A stretch of 19,486 nucleotides of DNA from an uncultured Lachnospiraceae bacterium (GTDB lineage Bacteria > Bacillota > Clostridia > Lachnospirales > Lachnospiraceae). The stretch's first letter is position 1. Each line of letters opens with the position of its first letter. This document shows, in pieces, positions 1-7,303 of this stretch. The notes beneath the pieces were generated by a model that worked only from the letters and a program-made list of their open reading frames with translations, did no database searches and was not told where the DNA came from. The DNA is taken from contig CACYBJ010000163.1 in the NCBI GenBank assembly GCA_902772565.1, positions 1 through 19,486 on the forward strand. The letters run 5' to 3'. Both the position numbers and the translations under genes were made by a program.

Positions 1-1374
1 GAAAACGGCAATTTCGACCTTAATTCTTTGGGGCTTGAAAGCGGTTATTATACGGCAGATGACATCTATGCTGCCGTAGTTACATACATTAAAGACAGAA
101 TTGCGGATGATGCCGGCTACGATGAGCTCATCTACAGAACTCTGGTATTTGACAATACCATAAGCGGCAGGGACCTGGGACTTATACTTTACGACCAGGG
201 TGTTCTTGCCATGGATGAGGACAGTTATAACGGACTTAAGAATTATTCCCTTTCGGCCTATGATTTCATGTGCCGTAAGATAAATAATCTTGAGATTACG
301 CCTGCCATGCTGGCTCTTCAGCCCTGCAGCGGTTCTCTGGTTGCAACGGACCCCAACACGGGGGATGTGATCTGCATGGTTTCATACCCGAGTTACGATA
401 ACCAGAAGTTTACCAATACCATAGACCTTGATTACTATAACAAGGTGAATTCCGATAAGTCCTATCCGGTACTTTGCCGTGCTACTCAGTCCCAGACAAC
501 CACAGGTTCCACATTCAAACCGCTTACGGCTGTTCTGGCACTTACGGAAGGCACCATTACTACAGGTACATATATTACCGATACTGTCAAGTTTGAAAGG
601 ATTGAGCCTTCGCCGTCCTGCTGGTCCAAGAGAGGACACGGTACCATTAATGTAACAGGCGGTATCAGGCATTCATGTAACTATTTCTTCTTTGAGACTG
701 CCTACAGATTTTCAAAGAATGCAAACGGCAACTATTCCGATATCAAGGGTATTTCCCTTATCAGAAAGTATGCTGCCAAATTCGGTTTTGATGCATACTC
801 CGGTGTTGAGATTCCGGAAGTTATGCCTGAAATATCAAACCGCGATGCTATTCGAACCGCCATCGGTTATTATCACAACTTTGCGCCTATACATATTGCC
901 AGATATGCAACAACCATTGCTAATTCCGGCACATGCTACAATCTTACTTTGATTGACAAAGTCTGTGATAACGAAGGCAATGTAATATTTGAAAAAGAGC
1001 CTGATGTGTATAACGAGCTTACTGAAGTTTCCCAGTCTACCTGGGATGCGGTCCACCTCGGAATGTATCAGGTGGTTAACCTTGCGGAAATGAAATCCTA
1101 CTTTAACGGTACGGGCTTTGATGTGGCCGGAAAAACAGGTACGGCCCAGATCAGTCTTAACGATCCCAACAATGCGCTTTTCATTTCCTACGGACCGTAT
1201 TCTTCGCCTGAAATCTGTGTAACCGTAGTTATTCCAAACGGCTATACCTCATCAAACGCAGCCAAGACTGCCGGTGATTTCTATAATTACTATTTCGGCG
1301 GAGTAAATGCGGACAACCTCCTTGCTGGCAAGGTATTCGCAGGTGAGGCCGATGATTACGTTGTAGGAGACTAG
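1..1374 (+). CDS. Penicillin-binding protein, transpeptidase part (5' end outside window)
   Basis: This is the C-terminal part of a class B-like penicillin-binding protein, the D,D-transpeptidase that cross-links peptidoglycan stem peptides outside the membrane. The frame is open from base 1, so the N-terminal membrane anchor and most of the dimerisation domain lie upstream. The TTG at 28 is only an internal codon. All three active-site motifs are visible in order: STFK (nucleophile Ser at 508-510, Lys at 517-519), SCN (673-681) and KTG (1132-1140). The stretch GSLVATDPNTGDVICMVSYPSYD precedes them, as is usual at the start of this domain. The gene lies 8 nt before minC and is followed by rodA. 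RodA polymerases work with a cognate class B PBP, so an elongation PBP2 (mrdA-like) is the best guess. A division FtsI cannot be excluded because the distinguishing N-terminus is missing. Confidence 0.9.
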   Translation, partial: ENGNFDLNSLGLESGYYTADDIYAAVVTYIKDRIADDAGYDELIYRTLVFDNTISGRDLGLILYDQGVLAMDEDSYNGLKNYSLSAYDFMCRKINNLEITPAMLALQPCSGSLVATDPNTGDVICMVSYPSYDNQKFTNTIDLDYYNKVNSDKSYPVLCRATQSQTTTGSTFKPLTAVLALTEGTITTGTYITDTVKFERIEPSPSCWSKRGHGTINVTGGIRHSCNYFFFETAYRFSKNANGNYSDIKGISLIRKYAAKFGFDAYSGVEIPEVMPEISNRDAIRTAIGYYHNFAPIHIARYATTIANSGTCYNLTLIDKVCDNEGNVIFEKEPDVYNELTEVSQSTWDAVHLGMYQVVNLAEMKSYFNGTGFDVAGKTGTAQISLNDPNNALFISYGPYSSPEICVTVVIPNGYTSSNAAKTAGDFYNYYFGGVNADNLLAGKVFAGEADDYVVGD

Positions 1375-1382
1375 AACCTATT

Positions 1383-2099
1383 ATGGAAAATGATATCGTA
1401 CTGAAAATAAACCGAAACGGACTTACTCTTTTCATTAATCCCGACCTTACCAAGGAAGAGGCCTATGAAAGAATAAGAGAGAAGTTCAGGGCATCTGCCA
1501 AGTTTTTCGGAAGTTCCGAAATGGCAGTAGAGCTTTCCGGACACAATTTTTCTTCGGAAGAAGCACTTACGGTAACGGATATCATTGAAGCAGAAACCGA
1601 GATTAAGGTTCTTGCAATTATTAACAATTCCGAGGCGGATAATCAGATCTACAGCAGAGCTCTTAAGGCATTTGCCGAAAGGCTTTCCGATGACGTTGCA
1701 GTAATCCACCGCGGCAATGTAACCTCTGAAGAGGATTTGGATTTTAAAGAAAGCGTGCTTATTCTGGGCAGCGTTGAAAAGGGCGGAAAAGTGCACTCCA
1801 ACGGAAGCATTTACATACTTGGAGAACTTCAGGGTTCGGCATATGCCGGAGAACTGGGAAATCTTTCATCCGTAATCTATGCCTCGTTTTATAATGCGGA
1901 AACTGCTTCCATTGCGGATGTTTCCTACAGAAAACCGGATAAAGCAAAGGCAGCTAAACCTGTTAAGCATGGCCTTGCATTTATGAAAGCAAAGGAAGAT
2001 AAGGAAGAGGAGAAAGTCGTTAAAAACACTCTTCTTAAGATATCAGGTGACGAAGTTGTTGCAGAGGAATTATGTTTAGAAACAAAGGATACAGTATAA
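1383..2099 (+). CDS. minC: Septum site-determining protein MinC (divergent, orphan)
   Basis: MinC inhibits FtsZ polymerisation away from midcell and is normally recruited to the membrane by MinD. The 238-aa product has both domains. The N-terminal FtsZ-inhibiting domain covers about residues 1-80 (VLKINRNGLTLFI, AKFFGSSEMAVELSG). The C-terminal beta-helix covers about 105-185 (VLILGSVEKGGKV, GSIYILGELQGSAYAG, SIADVSYRKPD). A charged tail follows (about 186-238). Two things are odd. The MinD-contact motif, LRSGQ in typical MinC, aligns here with VTSEE (about residues 113-117). In addition, minD and minE, which commonly follow minC in clostridia, are absent: rodA starts inside the 3' end of minC (28-nt overlap). 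The nearest Shine-Dalgarno (AGGAG, 1365-1369) is 13 nt from the ATG, a poor spacing. The MinC family assignment is firm; whether it still works with MinD is open. Confidence 0.87.
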   Translation: MENDIVLKINRNGLTLFINPDLTKEEAYERIREKFRASAKFFGSSEMAVELSGHNFSSEEALTVTDIIEAETEIKVLAIINNSEADNQIYSRALKAFAERLSDDVAVIHRGNVTSEEDLDFKESVLILGSVEKGGKVHSNGSIYILGELQGSAYAGELGNLSSVIYASFYNAETASIADVSYRKPDKAKAAKPVKHGLAFMKAKEDKEEEKVVKNTLLKISGDEVVAEELCLETKDTV

Positions 2100-3280
2100 A
2101 CAATTTCAAATTCTCACTGCTGATTTCCGTTGTGCTTCTTTCATCCATCGGTCTTGTGGTCCTTCAGGCCATAACAAAAGTGGAAAATACGGGAATGTTT
2201 AAGAAGCAGATAGTGGGCGTTATGGCCGGTATATTTATTGCCCTGGTATTTGCATTTATCGACTATAAGATTATATGCAAATTCTACATTGCACTTTATA
2301 TACTTAACATATTGCTGATGCTTTACTGTAAGTTCGTAAGTGAAGCAATGATGCCCATACTCTACGGTAAAAGCGTAGAAGATGCCAGAAGATGGATCCA
2401 CATCGGACCCAGAGGCGGCGGTCTTGATGTCATGCCTTCGGAGATTACGAAGCTGACGATAATCATATGCCTTGCCCAGCTTCTGATTTTCTATGAAGGA
2501 AAGCTTAATAAGATTTCGACTCTGGCTATAATCGCGCTGGTGGTGGGTTTTCCCATTGCTCTTGTACTTGAGCAGCCGGACCTTTCGACTACCATCGTTA
2601 TTACACTGACATTTCTTATTATGATTTTTGTAGGAGGACTGTCTCTTAAGATAGTTATTCCGGCGGTTTCGGTTATTGTTCCTGTGTTTATAGGTTTCCT
2701 TTGGTACATACAGCAGGACTATGGAACCAACATTATCAAGAAGTATCAGCGAGAGAGAATTCTTTCCCTTCTTCATCCGGAGGACTATCCGGACCTTATG
2801 TATCAGCAGAACAATGCCAGGGCGGCTATTAAGTCCGGCGGCGTTTTCGGTAAACTGATACTGGGAGATGATTCACCCCGACTCACCAGATTTGTTCCCG
2901 TCGTTGAATCCGACTTTATTTTCAGCGCCGTTGGAGAGGAACTGGGCTTTGTGGGCTCCGCTCTGGTAATCGTGTTATTTGCCCTGCTTCTTATTATTTC
3001 ATTAAGCATTGCAATTAAAGCAAAGGATAAACTGGGAAGATATGTTGCAATTGGTATAGCAAGTCTTATCACGCTTCAGGCTTTTGTAAATATCGGTGTG
3101 GTTATATCACTTCTTCCGAATACCGGAATTCCCCTTCCCTTCCTTTCAAACGGTCTTTCTTCACTGCTTACAAACTATATGCTCATTGGCATATTGCTTA
3201 ATATCGGTCTCCAGAATAAGGATGTTAATCCTACGGGAGACGATTACATAGATTTCGGAAAGTATCACAAAAAGTTCTAG
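2072..3280 (+). CDS. rodA: Peptidoglycan glycosyltransferase RodA (SEDS family)
   Basis: This is an integral membrane SEDS glycosyltransferase that polymerises lipid II into glycan strands with a partner class B PBP. The 402-aa product is about the usual length and has roughly ten hydrophobic segments. SEDS landmarks are visible: DARRWIHIGP (104-112), MPSEITK (121-127), LEQPDLSTT (166-174), VESDFIFSAVGEELGFVG with the presumed catalytic Asp281, and NTGIPLPFLSNGLSS (350-364). The last motif reads SNGLSS where most members have SYGGSS. The ATG at 2072 has a GAGG site 4-5 nt upstream inside minC, indicating translational coupling. I prefer RodA to FtsW or SpoVE because of the neighbouring PBP and MinC genes, but sequence alone does not separate these paralogues with certainty. 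Confidence 0.82.
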   Translation: MFRNKGYSINNFKFSLLISVVLLSSIGLVVLQAITKVENTGMFKKQIVGVMAGIFIALVFAFIDYKIICKFYIALYILNILLMLYCKFVSEAMMPILYGKSVEDARRWIHIGPRGGGLDVMPSEITKLTIIICLAQLLIFYEGKLNKISTLAIIALVVGFPIALVLEQPDLSTTIVITLTFLIMIFVGGLSLKIVIPAVSVIVPVFIGFLWYIQQDYGTNIIKKYQRERILSLLHPEDYPDLMYQQNNARAAIKSGGVFGKLILGDDSPRLTRFVPVVESDFIFSAVGEELGFVGSALVIVLFALLLIISLSIAIKAKDKLGRYVAIGIASLITLQAFVNIGVVISLLPNTGIPLPFLSNGLSSLLTNYMLIGILLNIGLQNKDVNPTGDDYIDFGKYHKKF

Positions 3281-3289
3281 GAGATTAGG

Positions 3290-4276
3290 ATGAAAAGATT
3301 TATTTCGGTAATTCTTGCAGGCGTATTGATTCTGAGCCTTTGTTCCTGCGGAGCCAAGGAATCGGAACTCTATGCCATGTATTCTGACGATACCAATGTT
3401 GTAAATACCGACATAGGAGAGTATGTAATCGGACAGACCATGCCGCTTCTTACAGAGGGTAAAATCTGTATAATCGATTCCGCTTCCTTATCTGCCGATG
3501 AAAACCTTCACTGCAAGGCTGCTTTGGTGGTGGATATTACACATAACAAGTTTATCCAGGGTCAGGATATTTACACATCAATCTACCCGGCCAGCGTAAC
3601 AAAGCTTCTTACGGCGTTGCTCATCTTTAAATACGGCAATCTTGACGATACCTATACCATCAAGGAAGATAACTGCGGTATCACCGAAGCCGGCGCCCAG
3701 CTCATGGGATTTAAGAAGGGTGATGTGATTACCATAAAGGATCTTTTATACTGCCTCCTTCTTTATTCCGGCAACGACTCCGCAACGGCTCTTGCAGATT
3801 ATTTAAGCGGTTCGGATGCGGAATTTGCCACATTGATGAATGAAGAAGCCAAAAAACTGGGCTGCACCGGTACACATTTTACCAATCCTCACGGTCTTCA
3901 TGACGTGAATCATTACACAACGGCCTATGACCAGTATATGATCTTAAGGCACCTTATGGATTATGAAATGTTCGTAACCATTTCAAGTACCGTTGACTAT
4001 GAATTTACTTACACAAATGCTGCAGGCGAATACCTTACAATGCCTGTCACAACCACCAATAAATTCAAGAAGGGCGTGTATTCCCTTCCTGAAGGTGTAT
4101 CTATAGTAGGTGCTAAGACGGGAAATACCTATGCGGCGGGAACCTGCCTTATACAGTGTGTTGAAACTTCCGACGGCACAAGATATATTATTGCGGTGTT
4201 CGGCGCCGAAGATCAGCAGTCACTGTATGAACAACATCAGTATCTGTCGTCAATGGTAGAAGGAATTTCAAACTAA
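3290..4276 (+). CDS. D-alanyl-D-alanine carboxypeptidase, lipoprotein type (peptidase S11)
   Basis: This serine D,D-carboxypeptidase trims the terminal D-Ala from peptidoglycan pentapeptides outside the membrane. The 328-aa product has the S11 triad of motifs: SVTK (nucleophile Ser102, Lys105), SGN (160-162) and KTG (276-278), plus the typical TNPHGLHDVNHYTTA segment. The N-terminus is a lipoprotein signal: Lys-Arg, a hydrophobic core, then a lipobox LCSC with the predicted lipidated Cys20. No separate C-terminal PBP5_C domain or amphipathic anchor is present, so the lipid is the likely membrane tether. A GGAG site about 6 nt before the ATG and a 9-nt gap from rodA place it as the last gene of the PBP-minC-rodA operon. 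DacF/DacA-like symbols would fit, but the exact paralogue is not clear. Confidence 0.88.
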   Translation: MKRFISVILAGVLILSLCSCGAKESELYAMYSDDTNVVNTDIGEYVIGQTMPLLTEGKICIIDSASLSADENLHCKAALVVDITHNKFIQGQDIYTSIYPASVTKLLTALLIFKYGNLDDTYTIKEDNCGITEAGAQLMGFKKGDVITIKDLLYCLLLYSGNDSATALADYLSGSDAEFATLMNEEAKKLGCTGTHFTNPHGLHDVNHYTTAYDQYMILRHLMDYEMFVTISSTVDYEFTYTNAAGEYLTMPVTTTNKFKKGVYSLPEGVSIVGAKTGNTYAAGTCLIQCVETSDGTRYIIAVFGAEDQQSLYEQHQYLSSMVEGISN

Positions 4277-4289
4277 TTATCATTTTATG

Positions 4290-4318
4290 TTGTCTTTTAT
4301 GGGGCGATGCACTATAAT
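4290..4318 (+). promoter_or_regulatory. Predicted sigma-A promoter for the small P-loop gene
   Basis: A -35 TTGTCT (4290-4295) and a perfect -10 TATAAT (4313-4318) are separated by exactly 17 nt. They begin 14 nt after the carboxypeptidase stop and lie 37 nt before the start codon of the P-loop gene. No terminator hairpin is visible between 4276 and this promoter, so read-through from the upstream operon is also possible. Confidence 0.75.
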
Positions 4319-4355
4319 TGAATTATAAATTTTCAACCATAAGGAGGAGATATTT

Positions 4356-4775
4356 ATGGTACAGATTATTGCGGGCGAAAAAGGTAAAGGAAAGACAAAA
4401 ATCCTTCTGGACATGGTCAATTCTGATATCAAAAACGCCAAAGGAACTATAGTTTATCTTGATAAGAGCTTAGATCACATGTATGAACTTGATAACAAAG
4501 TTCGTCTTATAAATGTAAACGATTACTGCATTACCAATGCAGAAGAGTTCATTGGTTTCATTTGCGGTATTATTTCACAGGATCACGATCTTGAAAAAGT
4601 ATATCTTGACAGCTTCCTTAAGGTAGCACACCTTGATGCAGCTGCTGCCGATGCAGCAGTAGAAAAACTCGATGAAGTATCCAAGAAGTTCAACCTTGAT
4701 ATCATCGTTTCCTTCTCACAGAAGTCAGCAGACCTCTCTGAGACAGTTAAGAGCAAAGTTAAAGTAGCTCTTTAA
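4356..4775 (+). CDS. Small P-loop NTPase-like protein of unknown function
   Basis: The 139-aa product carries a clean Walker A motif, GEKGKGKT (residues 7-14), directly after a short beta strand (VQIIA). The segment KVYLDSF (81-87, Asp85) is a Walker B candidate, and IIVSFSQKS (116-124) could be a sensor strand. There is no second domain, signal peptide or membrane segment, so it is likely a minimal cytosolic nucleotide-binding fold. Similar short proteins are sometimes labelled PilT-like in Firmicute genomes, but nothing here shows a retraction-ATPase architecture, and I do not assign a function. It has its own promoter, a strong AAGGAGG site (4341-4347) and its own terminator, so it is a monocistronic unit between two division operons. 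The codons and strong signals suggest it is well expressed. Confidence 0.85.
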   Translation: MVQIIAGEKGKGKTKILLDMVNSDIKNAKGTIVYLDKSLDHMYELDNKVRLINVNDYCITNAEEFIGFICGIISQDHDLEKVYLDSFLKVAHLDAAAADAAVEKLDEVSKKFNLDIIVSFSQKSADLSETVKSKVKVAL

Positions 4776-4795
4776 TCAGAAAATCATAAATCTTT

Positions 4796-4831
4796 GCCCT
4801 CTGTTTCTGTTGAAACAGAGGGCCTTTTTTT
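4796..4831 (+). terminator. Intrinsic terminator of the small P-loop gene
   Basis: A perfect 12-bp stem (4796-4807 with 4812-4823, arm GCCCTCTGTTTC) closes a TGTT loop. After one C come seven T residues (4825-4831). It starts 20 nt after the stop codon and is the strongest terminator in the window. Confidence 0.93.
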
Positions 4832-4876
4832 AGCCCCCGATTTTCAATCGGGGGAGCCGTCGGCTTTGAGACATCA

Positions 4877-4906
4877 AAGAAATCCAGAACGGATTTCTTC
4901 TTTTTT
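4877..4906 (+). terminator. Terminator-like hairpin of repeat unit 1
   Basis: A 9-bp perfect stem (4877-4885 with 4891-4899), 5-nt loop AGAAC, one C, then T residues from 4901 to 4907. The stem is A/T-rich, so its strength is uncertain. Confidence 0.6.
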
Positions 4907-4952
4907 TAGCCCCCGATTTTCAATCGGGGGAGCCGTCGGCTTTGAGACATCA

Positions 4953-4981
4953 AAGAAATCCAGAAGGGATTTCTTCTTTTT
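4953..4981 (+). terminator. Terminator-like hairpin of repeat unit 2
   Basis: Same stem as in unit 1 (4953-4961 with 4967-4975) with loop AGAAG and five T residues (4977-4981). It is the third consecutive hairpin-plus-T signal in under 200 nt. Confidence 0.58.
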
Positions 4982-5088
4982 ATGGAGCAATTGGGGATTT
5001 TTTGTGAAATTACTGTTATAAAAAAGGGAAACCGCAAAATATATGTCGAAAATATTGTAAAATACACGTAAAAATACAAGATAAAGGC

Positions 5089-5117
5089 TTTATATTTTTT
5101 CTGTGATACCTTATAAT
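5089..5117 (+). promoter_or_regulatory. Predicted promoter of the HlyD-like/yggS/sepF/divIVA operon
   Basis: A perfect -10 TATAAT (5112-5117) is preceded at 17 nt by a weak -35, TTTATA (5089-5094). The region around it is strongly A/T-rich. It lies 47 nt before the GTG start of the first gene and after the tandem repeat. The rest of the gap (4982-5088) shows no gene. Confidence 0.6.
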
Positions 5118-5164
5118 GTTCACTGTGGGATATTATTATTTGATTAATTACACGGAGGAAGGAC

Positions 5165-6574
5165 GTGGCTGATAAAAAACAAAAGGTTTTAAGAACCAGA
5201 AAAATCAGAACCATTAACGTCGGAGTATTTATCATCGGCCTGGTCCTCGTATACATAATCGTAAATATTGTAATCAGCATTCGTAAAGACCATGTTTCTT
5301 TGTACGAAGTACAGGCTATCAACATGGCACAGGACAATACCTGCGAAGCGGTCATTATCCGAAACGAAGAAAACTACTATACCGATAAGGCCGGTTACAC
5401 AAATTACTATATCAGAAGCGGTTCAAGAGTTGCCGTAGGAGATGCGGTTTACTCCATAGATGAAAGCAAGAACATCTACGATTACCTTACGGATTACGAT
5501 CTCAACTATGATTATTCCGAATCCGATATCGAGATGCTTCGTAAATGCGTTTCCGATTATTACAGCGAGAACACTCTGGATGACTATTCCGGCGTTTACA
5601 ATCTCAGAACATCTTTGGAAACGGAAATAGCAGGTATTTCCGATTCCTTCCTGCTTGAGAATCTGGACCAGATTCAGAGCTCAACCGATACAACATTCAC
5701 CTTCGACATAAAGAAGGCGGAAAAGGCCGGTGTCGTTTCTTTCTTCTCGGATTCCCTTGAAGGACTCACAGCCGATTCCGTAACGGCAGCTACATTTGAC
5801 AGAAAGAATTATTCTGCCGAGAACATCTTTGATTCGGACATTAAGCAGTCCGGTTCATTTGTTTATAAAATCGTAGATGATTCCAGCTGGGCAATGGTAT
5901 TTCATCTGACTCCCGAACAGTATGACAATCTTTCGGAGAAGTCGTCCATTACATTTACCATTAAGAATGACGGTCTGAAGCTTACAAAGGAATGCTCGTT
6001 TTACAAGCAGGGCGATGACTGCTTCTGCCGTATAGTAATGGATAATTACATGATCCGTTACATTAAAGACAGATTCCTCGAAATCCGTCTTGAACTGGCA
6101 GATGAAGAGGGACTCAAGATTCCTTACTCATCACTTGTCGATAAGGAATTCTTTGTGGTTCCGATCAACTATTATGTTTCCAATCCGGGGGAGGATCCGG
6201 ACCATCCGGATTACGGCTTCAATTTCATGAACTATGATGAAACTACCAGAAGCCTCAGCTACGGATTTAAGCCTTGTGAAATCTATTACAAGGACGAAGA
6301 AAACGGTGTTGTTTATGTCGATACCAAGGATCTTGATTACGGTCAGTATATTTACAGTATGGACGATGAAACAAGATACCAGGTTTCCGTAATCAAAAAG
6401 ATCAAGGGCGTATATAATGTCAATCGCGGCTATGCAATTTTTAGAAGAATAGAAATAATCAGCGAAGATGAAGACTATTGCATAGTTCGAGAGGGAGCCA
6501 ATTTAAGTATCGGCAAATACGATCACATACTTCTTAATGCATCGCTGCTTAAGGAGAATAACGAAGTTTATTAA
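5165..6574 (+). CDS. HlyD-like single-pass membrane protein heading the sepF operon
   Basis: The 469-aa product starts with a basic cytoplasmic segment (KKQKVLRTRKIR), then one transmembrane helix (about residues 17-40), then a long extracytoplasmic part. Residues about 58-100 (CEAVIIRNEENYY...YYIRSGSRVAVGDAVYSID) look like the start of the barrel-sandwich fold of HlyD/membrane-fusion proteins. The remainder is acidic and tyrosine-rich and resembles nothing I can name with confidence. No ABC or RND transporter gene is adjacent. It is the first gene of the operon with yggS, sepF and divIVA (11-nt gap to yggS), so a role in envelope assembly or division is possible, but this is inference from position only. 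The GTG start is set by a GGAGG site (5154-5158) six nt upstream. Confidence 0.75.
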   Translation: MADKKQKVLRTRKIRTINVGVFIIGLVLVYIIVNIVISIRKDHVSLYEVQAINMAQDNTCEAVIIRNEENYYTDKAGYTNYYIRSGSRVAVGDAVYSIDESKNIYDYLTDYDLNYDYSESDIEMLRKCVSDYYSENTLDDYSGVYNLRTSLETEIAGISDSFLLENLDQIQSSTDTTFTFDIKKAEKAGVVSFFSDSLEGLTADSVTAATFDRKNYSAENIFDSDIKQSGSFVYKIVDDSSWAMVFHLTPEQYDNLSEKSSITFTIKNDGLKLTKECSFYKQGDDCFCRIVMDNYMIRYIKDRFLEIRLELADEEGLKIPYSSLVDKEFFVVPINYYVSNPGEDPDHPDYGFNFMNYDETTRSLSYGFKPCEIYYKDEENGVVYVDTKDLDYGQYIYSMDDETRYQVSVIKKIKGVYNVNRGYAIFRRIEIISEDEDYCIVREGANLSIGKYDHILLNASLLKENNEVY

Positions 6575-6585
6575 GGATTATTGTT

Positions 6586-7284
6586 GTGGGAAGCATTAAA
6601 GAAAACCTTGAAGTAATTCATAAGAATATAAACGAAGCCTGCAAAAGGGCAGGAAGAGATACAAGCGAAGTGACACTCATCTCCGTATCAAAGACCAAGC
6701 CTGTTTCGGACATACTTGAGGCCATTGATGCAGGAGAAAGAAACTTCGGAGAGAACTATGTTCAGGAACTTGTTGCCAAGACCGAAGAAATAAAAGATGA
6801 TTTGACCTGGCACATGATAGGTCCTCTTCAGAGTAACAAGGTTAAGAAAGCTGTAAAGGCAGCAAGTATTATTCATTCCGTGCACAGTATTTCCATAGCG
6901 GAAACTATCAATAAAGAGGCTGCAAAACTCGGCAAAATCCAGGATATTCTTATTGAAATCAACGTAGGATCCGAACTTTCCAAACACGGAATCGATATTT
7001 CGGAAGCCGAAGAAGTTACTCTTGAAATTGCAAAACTTGATAATCTGAGAATTCGCGGATATATGTGCATTCCTCCGATAGCAGAGGATAAGGATGCCAA
7101 CAGACTGTACTTTCGTGAGTTAAAACAGTTATCCGATAAAATGAATAAAGATCATTCCGATATATTGCATCTTGACATGCTTTCCATGGGAATGAGTTCT
7201 GACTATGAGACGGCGATTGAGGAAGGTGCTACTCATGTAAGAGTCGGCACAGCTATTTTTGGAGCCAGAAATTACAACAAATAG
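6586..7284 (+). CDS. yggS: YggS/YlmE family PLP-binding protein (PLP homeostasis)
   Basis: This is a cytosolic single-domain fold-type III PLP carrier of the PROSC/YBL036C family, which buffers pyridoxal phosphate and affects amino-acid pools. The 232-aa product is normal length. Family marks are LISVSKTKPV with the PLP Lys36, GENYVQEL, WHMIGPLQSNK, and LSMGMSSDYETAIEEGATHVRVGTAIFG near the C-terminus, which binds the phosphate. The start is GTG at 6586 with AAGGA (6573-6577) upstream; no in-frame ATG fits better. It is 11 nt after the HlyD-like gene and 19 nt before sepF, the order seen in many Gram-positive division clusters (ylmE-sepF). Confidence 0.93.
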   Translation: MGSIKENLEVIHKNINEACKRAGRDTSEVTLISVSKTKPVSDILEAIDAGERNFGENYVQELVAKTEEIKDDLTWHMIGPLQSNKVKKAVKAASIIHSVHSISIAETINKEAAKLGKIQDILIEINVGSELSKHGIDISEAEEVTLEIAKLDNLRIRGYMCIPPIAEDKDANRLYFRELKQLSDKMNKDHSDILHLDMLSMGMSSDYETAIEEGATHVRVGTAIFGARNYNK

Positions 7285-7303
7285 ACAAGGGGAGGAAAAA
7301 CAA

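Larger units (their letters stand above)
4831..4981 (+). repeat. Two tandem 76-bp hairpin/terminator-like units
   Basis: Unit 1 is 4831-4906 and unit 2 is 4907-4982. They are identical over 75 positions except 4890/4966 (C versus G); the last position also differs. Each unit holds three nested signals. Stem A is CCCCCGATT/AATCGGGGG (4834-4842 with 4846-4854). A small palindrome AGCCGtCGGCT follows (4855-4865). Stem C is AAGAAATCC/GGATTTCTT (4877-4885 with 4891-4899), followed by T6. A weaker stem CTTTG/CAAAG (4864-4868 with 4875-4879) shares bases with the left arm of stem C, so the two are mutually exclusive. The only internal difference between copies is in the stem C loop. The units sit just downstream of the real terminator, in a gap without a credible gene. 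They could be a dispersed genomic repeat or backup terminators; the origin is unknown. Confidence 0.88.

Noticed and set aside
28..30. TTG at 28 as the start of the first gene
   Set aside because: The frame is open from base 1 and the family requires a long N-terminal part, so the gene is simply cut by the window edge.
2141..2776. A 211-aa minus-strand ORF inside rodA
   Set aside because: Shadow of the rodA reading frame with no motif or start signal.
4794..5021. A 75-aa ORF across the terminator and tandem repeat
   Set aside because: Its sequence is simply the translated repeat units, and it has no ribosome site.
5044..5050. TGTCGAA, a match to a Spo0A box
   Set aside because: A 7-base match is expected by chance a few times in a window of this size; no second box or sporulation gene is near.
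7259..7303. ATG start for sepF at 7259
   Set aside because: It lies inside yggS without a ribosome site; GTG 7304 has GGGGAGG at good spacing and gives the family N-terminus.
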